DNA of 25,932 nucleotides from Bacteroidota bacterium. GTDB taxonomy: Bacteria; Bacteroidota; Bacteroidia; Chitinophagales; Chitinophagaceae. Each line of letters starts with the position of its first letter. Positions within the stretch are counted from its first letter, which is position 1. A program made the translations under genes and the position numbers. This document shows, piece by piece, positions 16,090 to 23,093 of the stretch. The DNA lies in assembly GCA_023423015.1 (NCBI GenBank), contig JAFAGE010000087.1, positions 1 through 25,932 on the forward strand, read 5' to 3'. The notes below the pieces were generated by a model, which searched no databases, had not been told where the DNA came from, and saw only the letters and a list, made by a program, of their open reading frames with translations.

Positions 16090-16695
16090 TTATCGAACTG
16101 TTAAGCCTTTGAAAAAAATGGCAGCAAACTCCAGTTCACGTTTTAGTGCTGCCTGGAACTGTTTCTTTTCAGGGAAAAAATTAGGCTGGCTAAAGAATAT
16201 GCTTTGTCGGAATCCTTCGAGAAAGTCGTAGAAAAGCTCCGCAATTTTTTTCGGGTCATTTACGTTGAAACGCTTCGATTCGATACCTTTTTCCAGTATA
16301 AGCACGATGCGCTGCAGTTCACGTTTTTTTAGATTGATAATCAACGGTTCGAGATTACCCGGGATGTTGGAAGGCGGGAATGTACGCAGGTAAGCTAATA
16401 TATTGTGATAGCGGATGATGTAGTCGGTACGCCATTCGAGGAAATAGCGAATGGCTGCAAACGGGTCAGATTCCCTGTTCAGGTAAGCTTCCGCCTCTAC
16501 CGTACCCTGCTCGCTGATGGTTTTGATTACCTCGGCATAAAGGCTCAGCTTATCAGGAAAATAGTAGTATAAAGAAGCTTTTGAGAGTGCCAGGTCTGCC
16601 GCGATTTCCGACATGGTTGTTTTTGCCACTCCGAAATGTGCAAAACGTTTTATCGCCGCGTTGATGATTGCTTCCTGTTTCTGGTCCTGTGCCAT
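16090..16695 (-). CDS. TetR-family regulator, second copy
   Basis: This 201-aa regulator has the TetR HTH in residues about 8-52 (AAIKRFAHFGVAKTTMSEIAADLALSKASLYYYFPDK). The C-terminal domain is rich in aromatic residues (SIFFSQPNFFPEKKQF) and suggests a hydrophobic ligand pocket. It lies 61 nt upstream of the other TetR on the same strand, likely as head of the efflux operon or as a separate transcript. The two HTH domains are clearly similar, while the ligand domains are not, as expected for old duplicates that sense different ligands at related operators. Upstream is heptamer array C. Confidence 0.92.
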   Translation of the reverse strand: MAQDQKQEAIINAAIKRFAHFGVAKTTMSEIAADLALSKASLYYYFPDKLSLYAEVIKTISEQGTVEAEAYLNRESDPFAAIRYFLEWRTDYIIRYHNILAYLRTFPPSNIPGNLEPLIINLKKRELQRIVLILEKGIESKRFNVNDPKKIAELFYDFLEGFRQSIFFSQPNFFPEKKQFQAALKRELEFAAIFFKGLTVR

Positions 16696-16712
16696 TTTTG
16701 GGAACGGAAGAT

Positions 16713-16768
16713 ACTAAAAAGTGAGAGGTGAGACGGGAATTGCGAATCGTGAATAGGGAAAATGCCGG
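16713..16768. repeat. 7-nt periodic array C, consensus NGNGARN
   Basis: Consecutive 7-mers on the + strand are ACTAAAA, AGTGAGA, GGTGAGA, CGGGAAT, TGCGAAT, CGTGAAT, AGGGAAA, ATGCCGG. The six central units (16720-16761, exactly 42 nt) all have G at positions 2 and 4, A at 5 and A or G at 6, while the other positions vary. Neighbouring central units match at 23 of 35 positions. It lies in the divergent gap between the TetR and the small lipoprotein. Confidence 0.7.
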
Positions 16769-16779
16769 CGGAACTTACG

Positions 16780-16809
16780 TTGCTTTAATCTTTACTATTC
16801 TATACTTTG
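16780..16809 (+). promoter_or_regulatory. Candidate promoter of the small lipoprotein gene
   Basis: TTG at 16780-16782 is followed after 18-20 nt by TATACTTTG (16801-16809), close to the Bacteroidota -33/-7 pattern but with imperfect spacing inside the -7 box. The start codon follows 18 nt later. Confidence 0.3.
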
Positions 16810-16827
16810 ATTGCAAATCCGTAACTG

Positions 16828-16995
16828 ATGAAAACTGTAAGAATTGTAACCCTGATCACCACAGTAATCGCCATTTTCATGCTTAGTTGTACCACGAAGG
16901 TTTATCCAACGAAACCGATGCCTCCTGGTCAGGCCAAAAAAGTTTATGGTCACAAGTCGGCCAGGCATCATGCACCCGGCCAGCATAAGAAGTAA
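16828..16995 (+). CDS. Small lipoprotein with PPGQAKK and APGQ motifs, 55 aa
   Basis: The frame encodes 55 residues: a signal peptide with lipobox FMLSC (lipid-modified C21), then a short basic tail with PPGQAKKVYG, HKSARHHAPGQ and HKK. The repeated PGQ motif and the Lys/His-rich tail mark a small lipoprotein family common in Bacteroidota. From memory, some homologues carry the label 'quinol oxidase subunit 4', which nothing in this sequence supports. It is probably anchored in the membrane and faces the periplasm or surface. The function is unknown. It stands alone and is flanked by two repeat arrays. It is shorter than usual ORF cut-offs and easy to miss. Confidence 0.8.
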   Translation: MKTVRIVTLITTVIAIFMLSCTTKVYPTKPMPPGQAKKVYGHKSARHHAPGQHKK

Positions 16996-16997
16996 TC

Positions 16998-17032
16998 ATC
17001 CCAATCACAATTCACCAATCAATATCACTTCC
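16998..17032. repeat. 7-nt periodic array D (weak)
   Basis: Units ATCCCAA, TCACAAT, TCACCAA, TCAATAT, CACTTCC fill the 39-nt convergent gap between the lipoprotein and the metallochaperone. The middle three share TCA at the same register; the outer two are weaker. On the minus strand it contains GAATTGTGA, also present in array A. Confidence 0.4.
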
Positions 17033-17034
17033 CG

Positions 17035-17241
17035 TTACTCACGAATACTCTCTGCTTTGTATCCTGCTTTGGCCAAAGCCTCAGCTACCTTATCGGCATC
17101 GGTATTGTTGTTAGAAACGGTGAGCACTTTATCGGCACTCTGCAGGTCAACAGACCATTGGTTTGAACCAACAGTTTCATTGAGGTATGGTGTTACTTTT
17201 TCCACGCAACCTGCGCATTTGATGTTTGTTTTAAGTTTCAT
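17035..17241 (-). CDS. copZ: Copper metallochaperone-type HMA protein (CopZ-like)
   Basis: This 68-aa single heavy-metal-associated domain has the Cu+-binding loop in NIKCAGCVEKV (C9 and C12) and the ferredoxin-like beta-alpha-beta pattern to the end. It likely hands Cu+ to the ATPase encoded 34 nt upstream in the same direction. It lacks the Met before the first Cys (MxCxxC reads IKCAGC), as seen in some Bacteroidota members. An AGGAAAC 10-16 nt before the ATG may be the ribosome site. The gene name rests on context. Confidence 0.85.
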   Translation of the reverse strand: MKLKTNIKCAGCVEKVTPYLNETVGSNQWSVDLQSADKVLTVSNNNTDADKVAEALAKAGYKAESIRE

Positions 17242-17275
17242 ATCTGTTATTGTTTCCTGTTATTAATAAATGTTG

Positions 17276-19534
17276 TTACAATGCCTTCTTTAGTCTCAGG
17301 CTGTTCAATACCACGCTCACGCTGCTCAATGCCATCGCAGCTCCGGCAATCATAGGATCCAGTAGAAATCCATTCATCGGGTACAACACACCTGCTGCAA
17401 CCGGTATACCTACGAGGTTGTAAATAAACGCCCAGAACAGATTCTGACGGATTGCATGTACTGTTTTACGCGACAACCGCAGAGCTTTTGGTATACTGTT
17501 AAGATCGGAGGTAACCAATGTCATTCTCGCCACGTCCATAGCAATGTCTGAACCTTTACCCATTGCAATGCTTACGTCGGCCTGCGCAAGCGCCTGCGAA
17601 TCGTTGATACCATCGCCAACCATGGCAACTATCTTTCCTTCGCGTTGCAGTCTGCTTACCACTTCGGCTTTTTGTGCCGGTAAAACTTCGGCTTCAAAGT
17701 GAGTGATGCCAACCTGCTGCGCAACGGCAGCAGCAGTATGACGATTATCTCCGGTGAGCATATACACGTCGACACCTGAATTTTGCAGTGACCGGATAGC
17801 CGCTTTGGAAGATTCCTTCAACCTGTCTGCAATCGCTACCAATGCAACCACGTTTTTACCGGCCGAAAAAAGTACTACTGTTTTCGCCTGTTGCTGCAAT
17901 TGATCGGCTTCGTTTTGCACATGAGCCGGCACGTTTACACCGAGATCATCCATGAGTGCTTTATTTCCTACCGCTACCTTTTGATCCTTGTATGTTGCAA
18001 CAATTCCCTGGCCCGTAATTGTCTCTACATTCAATAGTTGAATTCCCGCGGCATCTTCGCCAGGCAAATGATTTACCACCGCTCCGGCCAGCGGGTGTTC
18101 AGAACGTTGTTCAAGCGATTTGAGTACAGCGAGCATCTCTGCTTTCCTATTATCATCATATACTACCAGGTCAGTTACAGTTGGCCGCCCTTCTGTGATG
18201 GTGCCAGTCTTATCCAGAACAACCACATTTGTTCGCCAGGCCAGTTCAAGACTTTCCGCATCACGAACCAGGATATTGTTTTCTGCAGCTTTACCCACGC
18301 CTACCATAATTGCCGTAGGAGTAGCCAGGCCGAGTGCACATGGACATGCAATTACCAACACGGTGATGGCTGCTACAAAAGCATGCGTAAATGCATCCTG
18401 GCCACCAACCATCATCCAGATAAAAAATGTGAGAGCAGAAATTCCGATTACAACAGGAACAAAAATCCCTGCCACTTTATCTACGAGTTTCTGAACCGGT
18501 GCCTTGCTACCCTGTGCTTCCTGCACCATCCTGATGATGTTTGCCAATACAGTGTCGGACCCAACTTTTTCCGCCCTGAACACAAAAGTTCCTTTCTGGT
18601 TGATAGTGCCGGAGAAAACTTCATCTCCTGACTTTTTAAGAACCGGAACAGGTTCTCCGCTGATCATACTTTCGTCTACATATGAATTGCCATTGACCAC
18701 AATACCGTCAACCGGAATCTTCTCGCCTGGTTTTACCAGCAATTCGTTACCGGCCGTCACATCAGACGCAGCAATTTCATGATATTGCCCATTGGCATCA
18801 ACTATGGTGACGGTTTTCGGTTGTAATGCCATCATCTTTTTCAGCGCTGAAGTTGTTCCCGTTTTTGCCTTTTCTTCGAGCAACTTACCGATAGAAATAA
18901 ATGTGATGATCATGGCGGCAGCTTCGTAGTACACGTGTGCGTCTATGCCCCTAGCCTGCCAGTAGTAGGGATAGATGGTGTTGAATGCACTGAATATAAA
19001 TGCAACCCCGGTACTGAGTGCTACGAGCGTATCCATATTCGCCTTGCCATGCCTCGCTAATTTCCACGCATTGATAAAGAATGAGCGGCCAAAGTAAAAG
19101 ACAACCGGCGCGGTCAGGAACATCATGATCCAGTTGGCATAAGGAATATGCATGAAGAACATACCGATGATAACAACCGGGTATGCGAAAATAGACGCCC
19201 AGATCATCCTTGATTTTGCTGTTTTATAGCGGTTAACCTGCGCAGCCTCCTTTATTTCTTCGCTGTTTTCCTGGTCAAGCACGAGGTCATAGCCTATAGA
19301 ACGAACAGCATTCTGAAGTGAATTTTTCGAAGCTACCTGTGGATCATACTCGACCCATGCAGATTGGTTTGCATAGTTCACGCCGGCGTCTCCGACACCC
19401 TGAACGGACTTCAGCATAGATTCAACGCTAACGGCGCAGGCAGCACAAGTCATTTCAAGTACAGGAAAGGTTTCCTTAACAACGCTCTTTCTCTTCGCGG
19501 AACTGACTTCTCGTATTGCTGCCGGAACTGACAT
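17276..19534 (-). CDS. copA: Cu+-exporting P1B-type ATPase CopA
   Basis: This 752-aa heavy-metal ATPase exports Cu+ (or Ag+) from the cytoplasm. One HMA domain is at about 24-88 (MTCAAC, C30 and C33). The actuator domain has SGEP (292-295). The TM6 metal site is CPC (397-399), the phosphorylation loop DKTGT (D441), followed by SEHPL and GDGINDS. TM7 has YN (FIYNLVGIP) and TM8 has M and SS (MALSSVSVV), the signature of the P1B-1 copper class. It is co-directional with the HMA chaperone 34 nt downstream. The upstream 132 nt hold the terminator of the preceding gene; no CueR-type dyad was found. Confidence 0.96.
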   Translation of the reverse strand: MSVPAAIREVSSAKRKSVVKETFPVLEMTCAACAVSVESMLKSVQGVGDAGVNYANQSAWVEYDPQVASKNSLQNAVRSIGYDLVLDQENSEEIKEAAQVNRYKTAKSRMIWASIFAYPVVIIGMFFMHIPYANWIMMFLTAPVVFYFGRSFFINAWKLARHGKANMDTLVALSTGVAFIFSAFNTIYPYYWQARGIDAHVYYEAAAMIITFISIGKLLEEKAKTGTTSALKKMMALQPKTVTIVDANGQYHEIAASDVTAGNELLVKPGEKIPVDGIVVNGNSYVDESMISGEPVPVLKKSGDEVFSGTINQKGTFVFRAEKVGSDTVLANIIRMVQEAQGSKAPVQKLVDKVAGIFVPVVIGISALTFFIWMMVGGQDAFTHAFVAAITVLVIACPCALGLATPTAIMVGVGKAAENNILVRDAESLELAWRTNVVVLDKTGTITEGRPTVTDLVVYDDNRKAEMLAVLKSLEQRSEHPLAGAVVNHLPGEDAAGIQLLNVETITGQGIVATYKDQKVAVGNKALMDDLGVNVPAHVQNEADQLQQQAKTVVLFSAGKNVVALVAIADRLKESSKAAIRSLQNSGVDVYMLTGDNRHTAAAVAQQVGITHFEAEVLPAQKAEVVSRLQREGKIVAMVGDGINDSQALAQADVSIAMGKGSDIAMDVARMTLVTSDLNSIPKALRLSRKTVHAIRQNLFWAFIYNLVGIPVAAGVLYPMNGFLLDPMIAGAAMALSSVSVVLNSLRLKKAL

Positions 19535-19624
19535 AAAATGATTTTTACAAAGGTCGAACCATAAGGATGGGCAGCGTTATACAATTCGGGAAAAAATTTA
19601 TATCTCTTTGGCGGGAAATAAAAA

Positions 19625-19645
19625 GCCCCGGAGCAGGTCCGGGGC
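19625..19645 (-). terminator. Rho-independent terminator
   Basis: GCCCCGGA and TCCGGGGC form an 8-bp GC-rich stem with a 5-nt loop. On the minus strand it is followed by TTTTTATTT. It begins about 21 nt after the stop of the 163-aa gene and separates it from copA. Confidence 0.85.
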
Positions 19646-19666
19646 GAACTATTTAAAAAGAAAGCC

Positions 19667-20158
19667 TTACAGCAGTGCCAGAACAAGTATTAAATAAATA
19701 ACTACAAAGCTTCCGAAGCCGATCCATGCCCATTTCACACGGTTCGACTTGTAATCGTCGTTGATCAGGTAAGCAATCAAAACGCCTATCAGGCCGAGGA
19801 GGAACCCGAGGGCAAATCCTCCGAGGTGAAAACCTGTTTCACCGTCGAGAGCTGCCACCATTTTGGCCATCTTTTTATCGCTTACAGTGCCGTCGGCATT
19901 GATGTTGTTGCGCAATTTCTTTTGAGCGATCGAGAAAGCTGCGCGGTCGAAGATGTTCATCTTCTTGCCGCTCATCTTTGCAAACTCTTTCGGCTTGATG
20001 TAGGCGAGATCGTGGAGAGATAGCATTTTACCATTGTCGCCCACAGGGAACATGATGGTTGATGCATCAATACGTGAAGGATTTGGCCTAATAGGATCAA
20101 CTGCAAATGCAGAAGCCATGGTCAACGTGAAGGCGATGGCCACAAGAAATTTTCTCAT
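19667..20158 (-). CDS. Exported two-helix membrane protein, unknown function
   Basis: I do not recognise this 163-aa protein. It has a signal peptide (MRKFLVAIAFTLTMASAFA), a soluble part at about 20-110 that is rich in Lys, Asp and Met, then two membrane helices (about 112-132 with GGFALGFLLGLIG, and 143-163). The TM1 GxxxG pattern suggests helix packing. Related short proteins with a similar C-terminal helical pair are, in my recollection, common in Chitinophagaceae. It is a single-gene transcript with its own terminator (19625-19645) and a candidate promoter upstream. Confidence 0.75.
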   Translation of the reverse strand: MRKFLVAIAFTLTMASAFAVDPIRPNPSRIDASTIMFPVGDNGKMLSLHDLAYIKPKEFAKMSGKKMNIFDRAAFSIAQKKLRNNINADGTVSDKKMAKMVAALDGETGFHLGGFALGFLLGLIGVLIAYLINDDYKSNRVKWAWIGFGSFVVIYLILVLALL

Positions 20159-20213
20159 GCTTAGATAATGTTTGTTTTGGTTTAACAGATCATGAAAAAT
20201 AGCAAGCAGGAAG

Positions 20214-20243
20214 CAAATATCCTACACATTACAGATAATCAAA
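20214..20243 (-). promoter_or_regulatory. Candidate promoter of the 163-aa membrane protein
   Basis: On the minus strand TTTG (20243-20240) is followed after 18 nt by GATATTTG (20221-20214), a one-mismatch -7 box. The start codon is about 55 nt further on. Confidence 0.3.
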
Positions 20244-20255
20244 TTTGTTCTCATC

Positions 20256-20834
20256 CTAAATAAAGAACGTGATATACCGGCCCAGCGCGTAAATTCCCAG
20301 GCCGAGCATGATGTATCCGGGTATCTTTTTAAGGAGGGTTGCGTGCCTTGTTAGCAGAAGTGATAATTGCCGGGCAGCAAAAGTGACGAGCAATAGCAGG
20401 GAAAAAACACCCCCGGACACGCCGAGGAGGTAAGCATGCAATTCCCATGTAGATGATATTGTAATCCATTGCTGGCTTTTGAGGTAAGCTGTGATGCCGA
20501 TCCAATAAGGCATTGCAAGGGGATTGAGGATGCCCAGCAGAATACCGCGACGAAATCCACTCCGGTTGAATTTGTCGGCGGCGAATGATGATGTGGTTGC
20601 TGATGTAATGGTGATGATGCCCAGGATGAGCATCACCATAGCCGCGATCAGGTGGAAATACCTGATAACAATGGGTGTGGAGGTAATGATATCTTCAAAC
20701 ACCACGGCAATCCATGCATAGCCATATTCTACTATTGCGGCTGCGAAAGCCATCCGGATTCCAACGTGTGGCCGGAATTCAAGACCTGTACGAAGCACGC
20801 TCAGATTGATCGTGCCGGGAGTCATCGACCCCAT
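20256..20834 (-). CDS. LysE/RhtB-type exporter, start unclear
   Basis: This is a LysE-family exporter of amino acids or related small molecules, about 192 aa from the first in-frame ATG, with about five remaining membrane helices. The family N-terminus is preserved upstream of that ATG: the same frame reads LTNFLFSFLFSF before MGSMTPGTINLSVL, so the ATG at 20834 falls inside TM1. The frame has no ATG, GTG or TTG before the stop that ends the rhodanese at 20889. An ATG at 20881-20879 is one base out of frame (MQVN then stop). Either CTG at 20870 is used, or a single base was lost near 20870. It follows the rhodanese directly. Confidence 0.8.
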   Translation of the reverse strand: MGSMTPGTINLSVLRTGLEFRPHVGIRMAFAAAIVEYGYAWIAVVFEDIITSTPIVIRYFHLIAAMVMLILGIITITSATTSSFAADKFNRSGFRRGILLGILNPLAMPYWIGITAYLKSQQWITISSTWELHAYLLGVSGGVFSLLLLVTFAARQLSLLLTRHATLLKKIPGYIMLGLGIYALGRYITFFI

Positions 20835-20888
20835 AAAGCTGAAAAGAAAGGAAAACAGGAAGTTCGTCAGTTGACCTGCATTTATTAG

Positions 20889-21284
20889 TTATTCTTTCAC
20901 AAGTGGCTTGCGAGCTTTCTTCCAAGCATTTATTCCGCCGGAAAGGTCGACCACTTTAGTAAAGCCATTTTTAACCAGCCAGTCAGCAGCTTTGGAACTT
21001 CTTACGCCTGCCAGGCAATAGAGATAAACCGGTTTCGATTTATCGAGTTTTTCTGCTGCAGCGGTAAACTTCTGCTCGTCTTCCCAGTTGATGTTCAAAG
21101 CTTGTGGAAGATGACCTTCTTTGAATTCGTCTGGGCGGCGTACATCCAGCACCGTTGGAGCTTCTGTTTCTATCCCCTTTTGAAACTGTTCAGCATTTAC
21201 AGATTTTTTTTCCTGCGACATAGCAACGGAGGTAATTAGCAGCAACAATACAAATGTTGCACATTGTTTCAAAATCCGGTTCAT
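20889..21284 (-). CDS. Periplasmic single-domain rhodanese
   Basis: This 131-aa exported sulfurtransferase-like protein has a signal peptide (hydrophobic core at about 8-22, AMSQ-E junction) and one rhodanese domain. The active-site Cys90 is in YLYCLAGVRSS, and VLDVRRPDEFKEGHLPQALNI (45-65) is the typical N-terminal part. It may bind or move sulfane sulfur in the periplasm, but many such proteins have unknown partners. It ends where the LysE reading frame begins. The minus-strand promoter with an exact -7 box lies 23 nt upstream. Confidence 0.92.
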   Translation of the reverse strand: MNRILKQCATFVLLLLITSVAMSQEKKSVNAEQFQKGIETEAPTVLDVRRPDEFKEGHLPQALNINWEDEQKFTAAAEKLDKSKPVYLYCLAGVRSSKAADWLVKNGFTKVVDLSGGINAWKKARKPLVKE

Positions 21285-21306
21285 CCAGTATTCGTATTTG
21301 TTCCGG

Positions 21307-21314
21307 CAAAGTTA
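21307..21314 (-). promoter_or_regulatory. -7 box TAACTTTG of the rhodanese gene
   Basis: On the minus strand TAACTTTG is an exact TAnnTTTG match ending 22 nt before the ATG at 21284, giving a leader of about 16 nt. A TTG at -33 is not visible. Confidence 0.5.
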
Positions 21315-21373
21315 CTGTCCTTTTTGTTCCTGCAGCGATTTCGTGAAAGTGCCCGAAAATTCTACATTCACAC

Positions 21374-21412
21374 TGTCCTATTTCGAAAGTTCAGATTGTT
21401 ATGCTCATAACA
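21374..21412 (+). promoter_or_regulatory. Candidate ECF control region of the YCII-sigma operon
   Basis: TGTCCT at 21374-21379 resembles the TGTC core known for ECF42 -35 elements (TGTCGA in Streptomyces); no convincing -10 was found. At 21397-21412 TGTTATG and CATAACA form a 7-bp inverted repeat around CT, 24 nt before the YCII start. Both readings are tentative. Confidence 0.25.
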
Positions 21413-21435
21413 GTAAACAATCTAAAATCAACGTT

Positions 21436-21789
21436 ATGAAAGAATTTATGCTCATTTTCCGGCACCAGGACGGAGGCAAGGTTGCTTCTCCCGAACAACT
21501 GCAGGAATGGATGAAACAAACAATGGATTGGATTGGCGGCATTGCCGCACAAAACAAATTTGTGCTTGGCCAGGGTTTGTTGTTCGAAGATGCCCGGGTA
21601 GTGCATTACGACAAATCGGTCACCAACGGACCATTTGGTGATATCAAGGAAACACTTGGCGGCTACATTGTTGTTAAAGCAGCTACGGCAGATGAAGCCG
21701 TGGAATTCGCCAAAGGATCTCCCATATTACAGGGTGAAGGAAATACCATCGAAATAAGGGAACTTGCTAAAGACGATGGTGTTCACTAA
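21436..21789 (+). CDS. YCII/DGPF-domain protein
   Basis: This 118-aa cytoplasmic protein has a YCII-related (DGPF) dimeric alpha-beta barrel fold: MKEFMLIFRHQ at the start, then the VTNGPFGDIKETLGGYIVVKAATADEAVEFAKG block, which is the family signature. I start it at the ATG at 21436, because the in-frame extension upstream to 21298 is non-homologous and covers the control region. It is followed after 8 nt by an ECF sigma gene, an arrangement that defines the ECF42 group. Its biochemical role is unknown. Confidence 0.93.
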   Translation: MKEFMLIFRHQDGGKVASPEQLQEWMKQTMDWIGGIAAQNKFVLGQGLLFEDARVVHYDKSVTNGPFGDIKETLGGYIVVKAATADEAVEFAKGSPILQGEGNTIEIRELAKDDGVH

Positions 21790-21797
21790 ATACATCA

Positions 21798-23036
21798 ATG
21801 GTGGCGGGTGAACAGCTGATACCGCATTTGTTCCGTACAGAGTACAGCAAGATCGTTGCTGTACTCTGTAAACAATTCGGGCTGCAGCATATAGAAGTTG
21901 CGCAGGACATTGCCAGCGAAACTTTTGCCACAGCAATTAGTTCGTGGCCCTATCGCGGTATTCCCGAACATCCGACTGCCTGGCTTTACACCGTAGCCAG
22001 GAACAAAGTAAAAAATTACCTGCGGCGCGAGCAACTATTCACCAGCAAAATTGCCGGTGAATTGTCTGCTGATTTAAAAGCCGAAAACACACCGGAACCT
22101 GATCTCAGCGAGTCAAACATTGCTGATAGCCAGCTTCGCATGTTGTTCGCCGTTTGTCATCCCTCCATTTCTTCTGAAATGCAGGTCGCACTCGCGCTGA
22201 GAGTTCTATGCGGCTTTGGCATAGATGAAATTGCCACTGCATTCCTCACCAGTAAAGACAACATCAACAAAAGACTCTTCCGTGCGAAAGAAAAACTCCG
22301 TAGCGAGAATATTGCATTGACGCTTCCCTCCCACGCCGAGATCGGAAGCCGTTTGCAATCCGTGATTACTACTTTGTATCTCCTGTTCAACGAGGGATAC
22401 TATTCTGAAACAAATGAAGCCGTGATCCGGGAAGACCTGTGTTTCGAAGCTATGCACCTGGCTCACCTGCTCACAACGAATAAGCTAACCGATTTGCCGG
22501 AAGTACATGCAATCCTCGCATTGATGTGTTTTCATGCATCGAGACTTGCCGCGAGAAAGGACGAGAATGGCGAAATGATTTTATACGCCGACCAGGATAC
22601 AACATTGTGGAACCAGGAACTTATTGCAAAAGGCGTAGAATATTTCCATCGCTCTTCTTTAGCCAATAGTGTTTCAAGGTATCACCTCGAAGCTGCCATC
22701 GCTTTCATGCACACACAGCATGTAGACGCCGTGGAAAAATGGGCAGAAATCTTACGTTTATACAACCACCTGTTGATGGTCGCGTATTCACCTGTTGCTG
22801 CCCTGAACAGAACCTACGCATTTTCAAAAGTTCACGGAAAAGAGAAAGCAATCGGGGAAGCATCGAAACTCAATCTGATCAACAATCATTTCTACTACTT
22901 ATTACTTGGTGAATTGCACCAGGATCTCGACAACCAGCAGGCGGCGATCTACTACAAGCAAGCACTCGGGCTGGCTAAAACAACCGCAGAAAAACTGAAC
23001 ATTACCAGAAAACTGGAATCACTTGCATCAACCTGA
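21798..23036 (+). CDS. ECF-type RNA polymerase sigma factor, ECF42 group with C-terminal DUF6596
   Basis: This 412-aa sigma factor has region 2 at about 10-75 (IASETFATAISSWPYRG, PTAWLYTVARNKVKNYLRR) and region 4 at about 112-170 (ALRVLCGFGIDEIATAFL, DNINKRLFRAKEKL). A long C-terminal helical extension of about 220 residues (LYLLFNEGYY, LALMCFHASRLAAR, SRYHLEAAIAFMHT, SPVAALNRTYAFSKV) is typical of ECF42/DUF6596. No anti-sigma gene is nearby, which also fits that group, where the extension is thought to control activity. It likely drives its own operon with the YCII gene 8 nt upstream. The signal sensed is unknown. Confidence 0.94.
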   Translation: MVAGEQLIPHLFRTEYSKIVAVLCKQFGLQHIEVAQDIASETFATAISSWPYRGIPEHPTAWLYTVARNKVKNYLRREQLFTSKIAGELSADLKAENTPEPDLSESNIADSQLRMLFAVCHPSISSEMQVALALRVLCGFGIDEIATAFLTSKDNINKRLFRAKEKLRSENIALTLPSHAEIGSRLQSVITTLYLLFNEGYYSETNEAVIREDLCFEAMHLAHLLTTNKLTDLPEVHAILALMCFHASRLAARKDENGEMILYADQDTTLWNQELIAKGVEYFHRSSLANSVSRYHLEAAIAFMHTQHVDAVEKWAEILRLYNHLLMVAYSPVAALNRTYAFSKVHGKEKAIGEASKLNLINNHFYYLLLGELHQDLDNQQAAIYYKQALGLAKTTAEKLNITRKLESLAST

Positions 23037-23044
23037 AAATGAAA

Positions 23045-23075
23045 TTTGCCATTGCTTACTGAAGCGTTAAATTAG
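23045..23075 (+). promoter_or_regulatory. Bacteroidota-type promoter of the GH51 gene
   Basis: TTTG at 23045-23048, exactly 19 nt, then TAAATTAG at 23068-23075. The -33 and spacing fit the Bacteroidota consensus exactly and the -7 box differs by one base. It gives a leader of about 12 nt to the first ATG. Confidence 0.5.
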
Positions 23076-23093
23076 CGATACACCGAAACAACC

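Noticed and set aside
16795..16986. 63-aa minus-strand frame opposite the small lipoprotein
   Set aside because: Antisense to a frame with a clear lipobox signal and family motifs.
19535..19620. CueR/CsoR-type operator before copA
   Set aside because: No dyad of the expected type was found; only a poor -7-like TATGGTTC.
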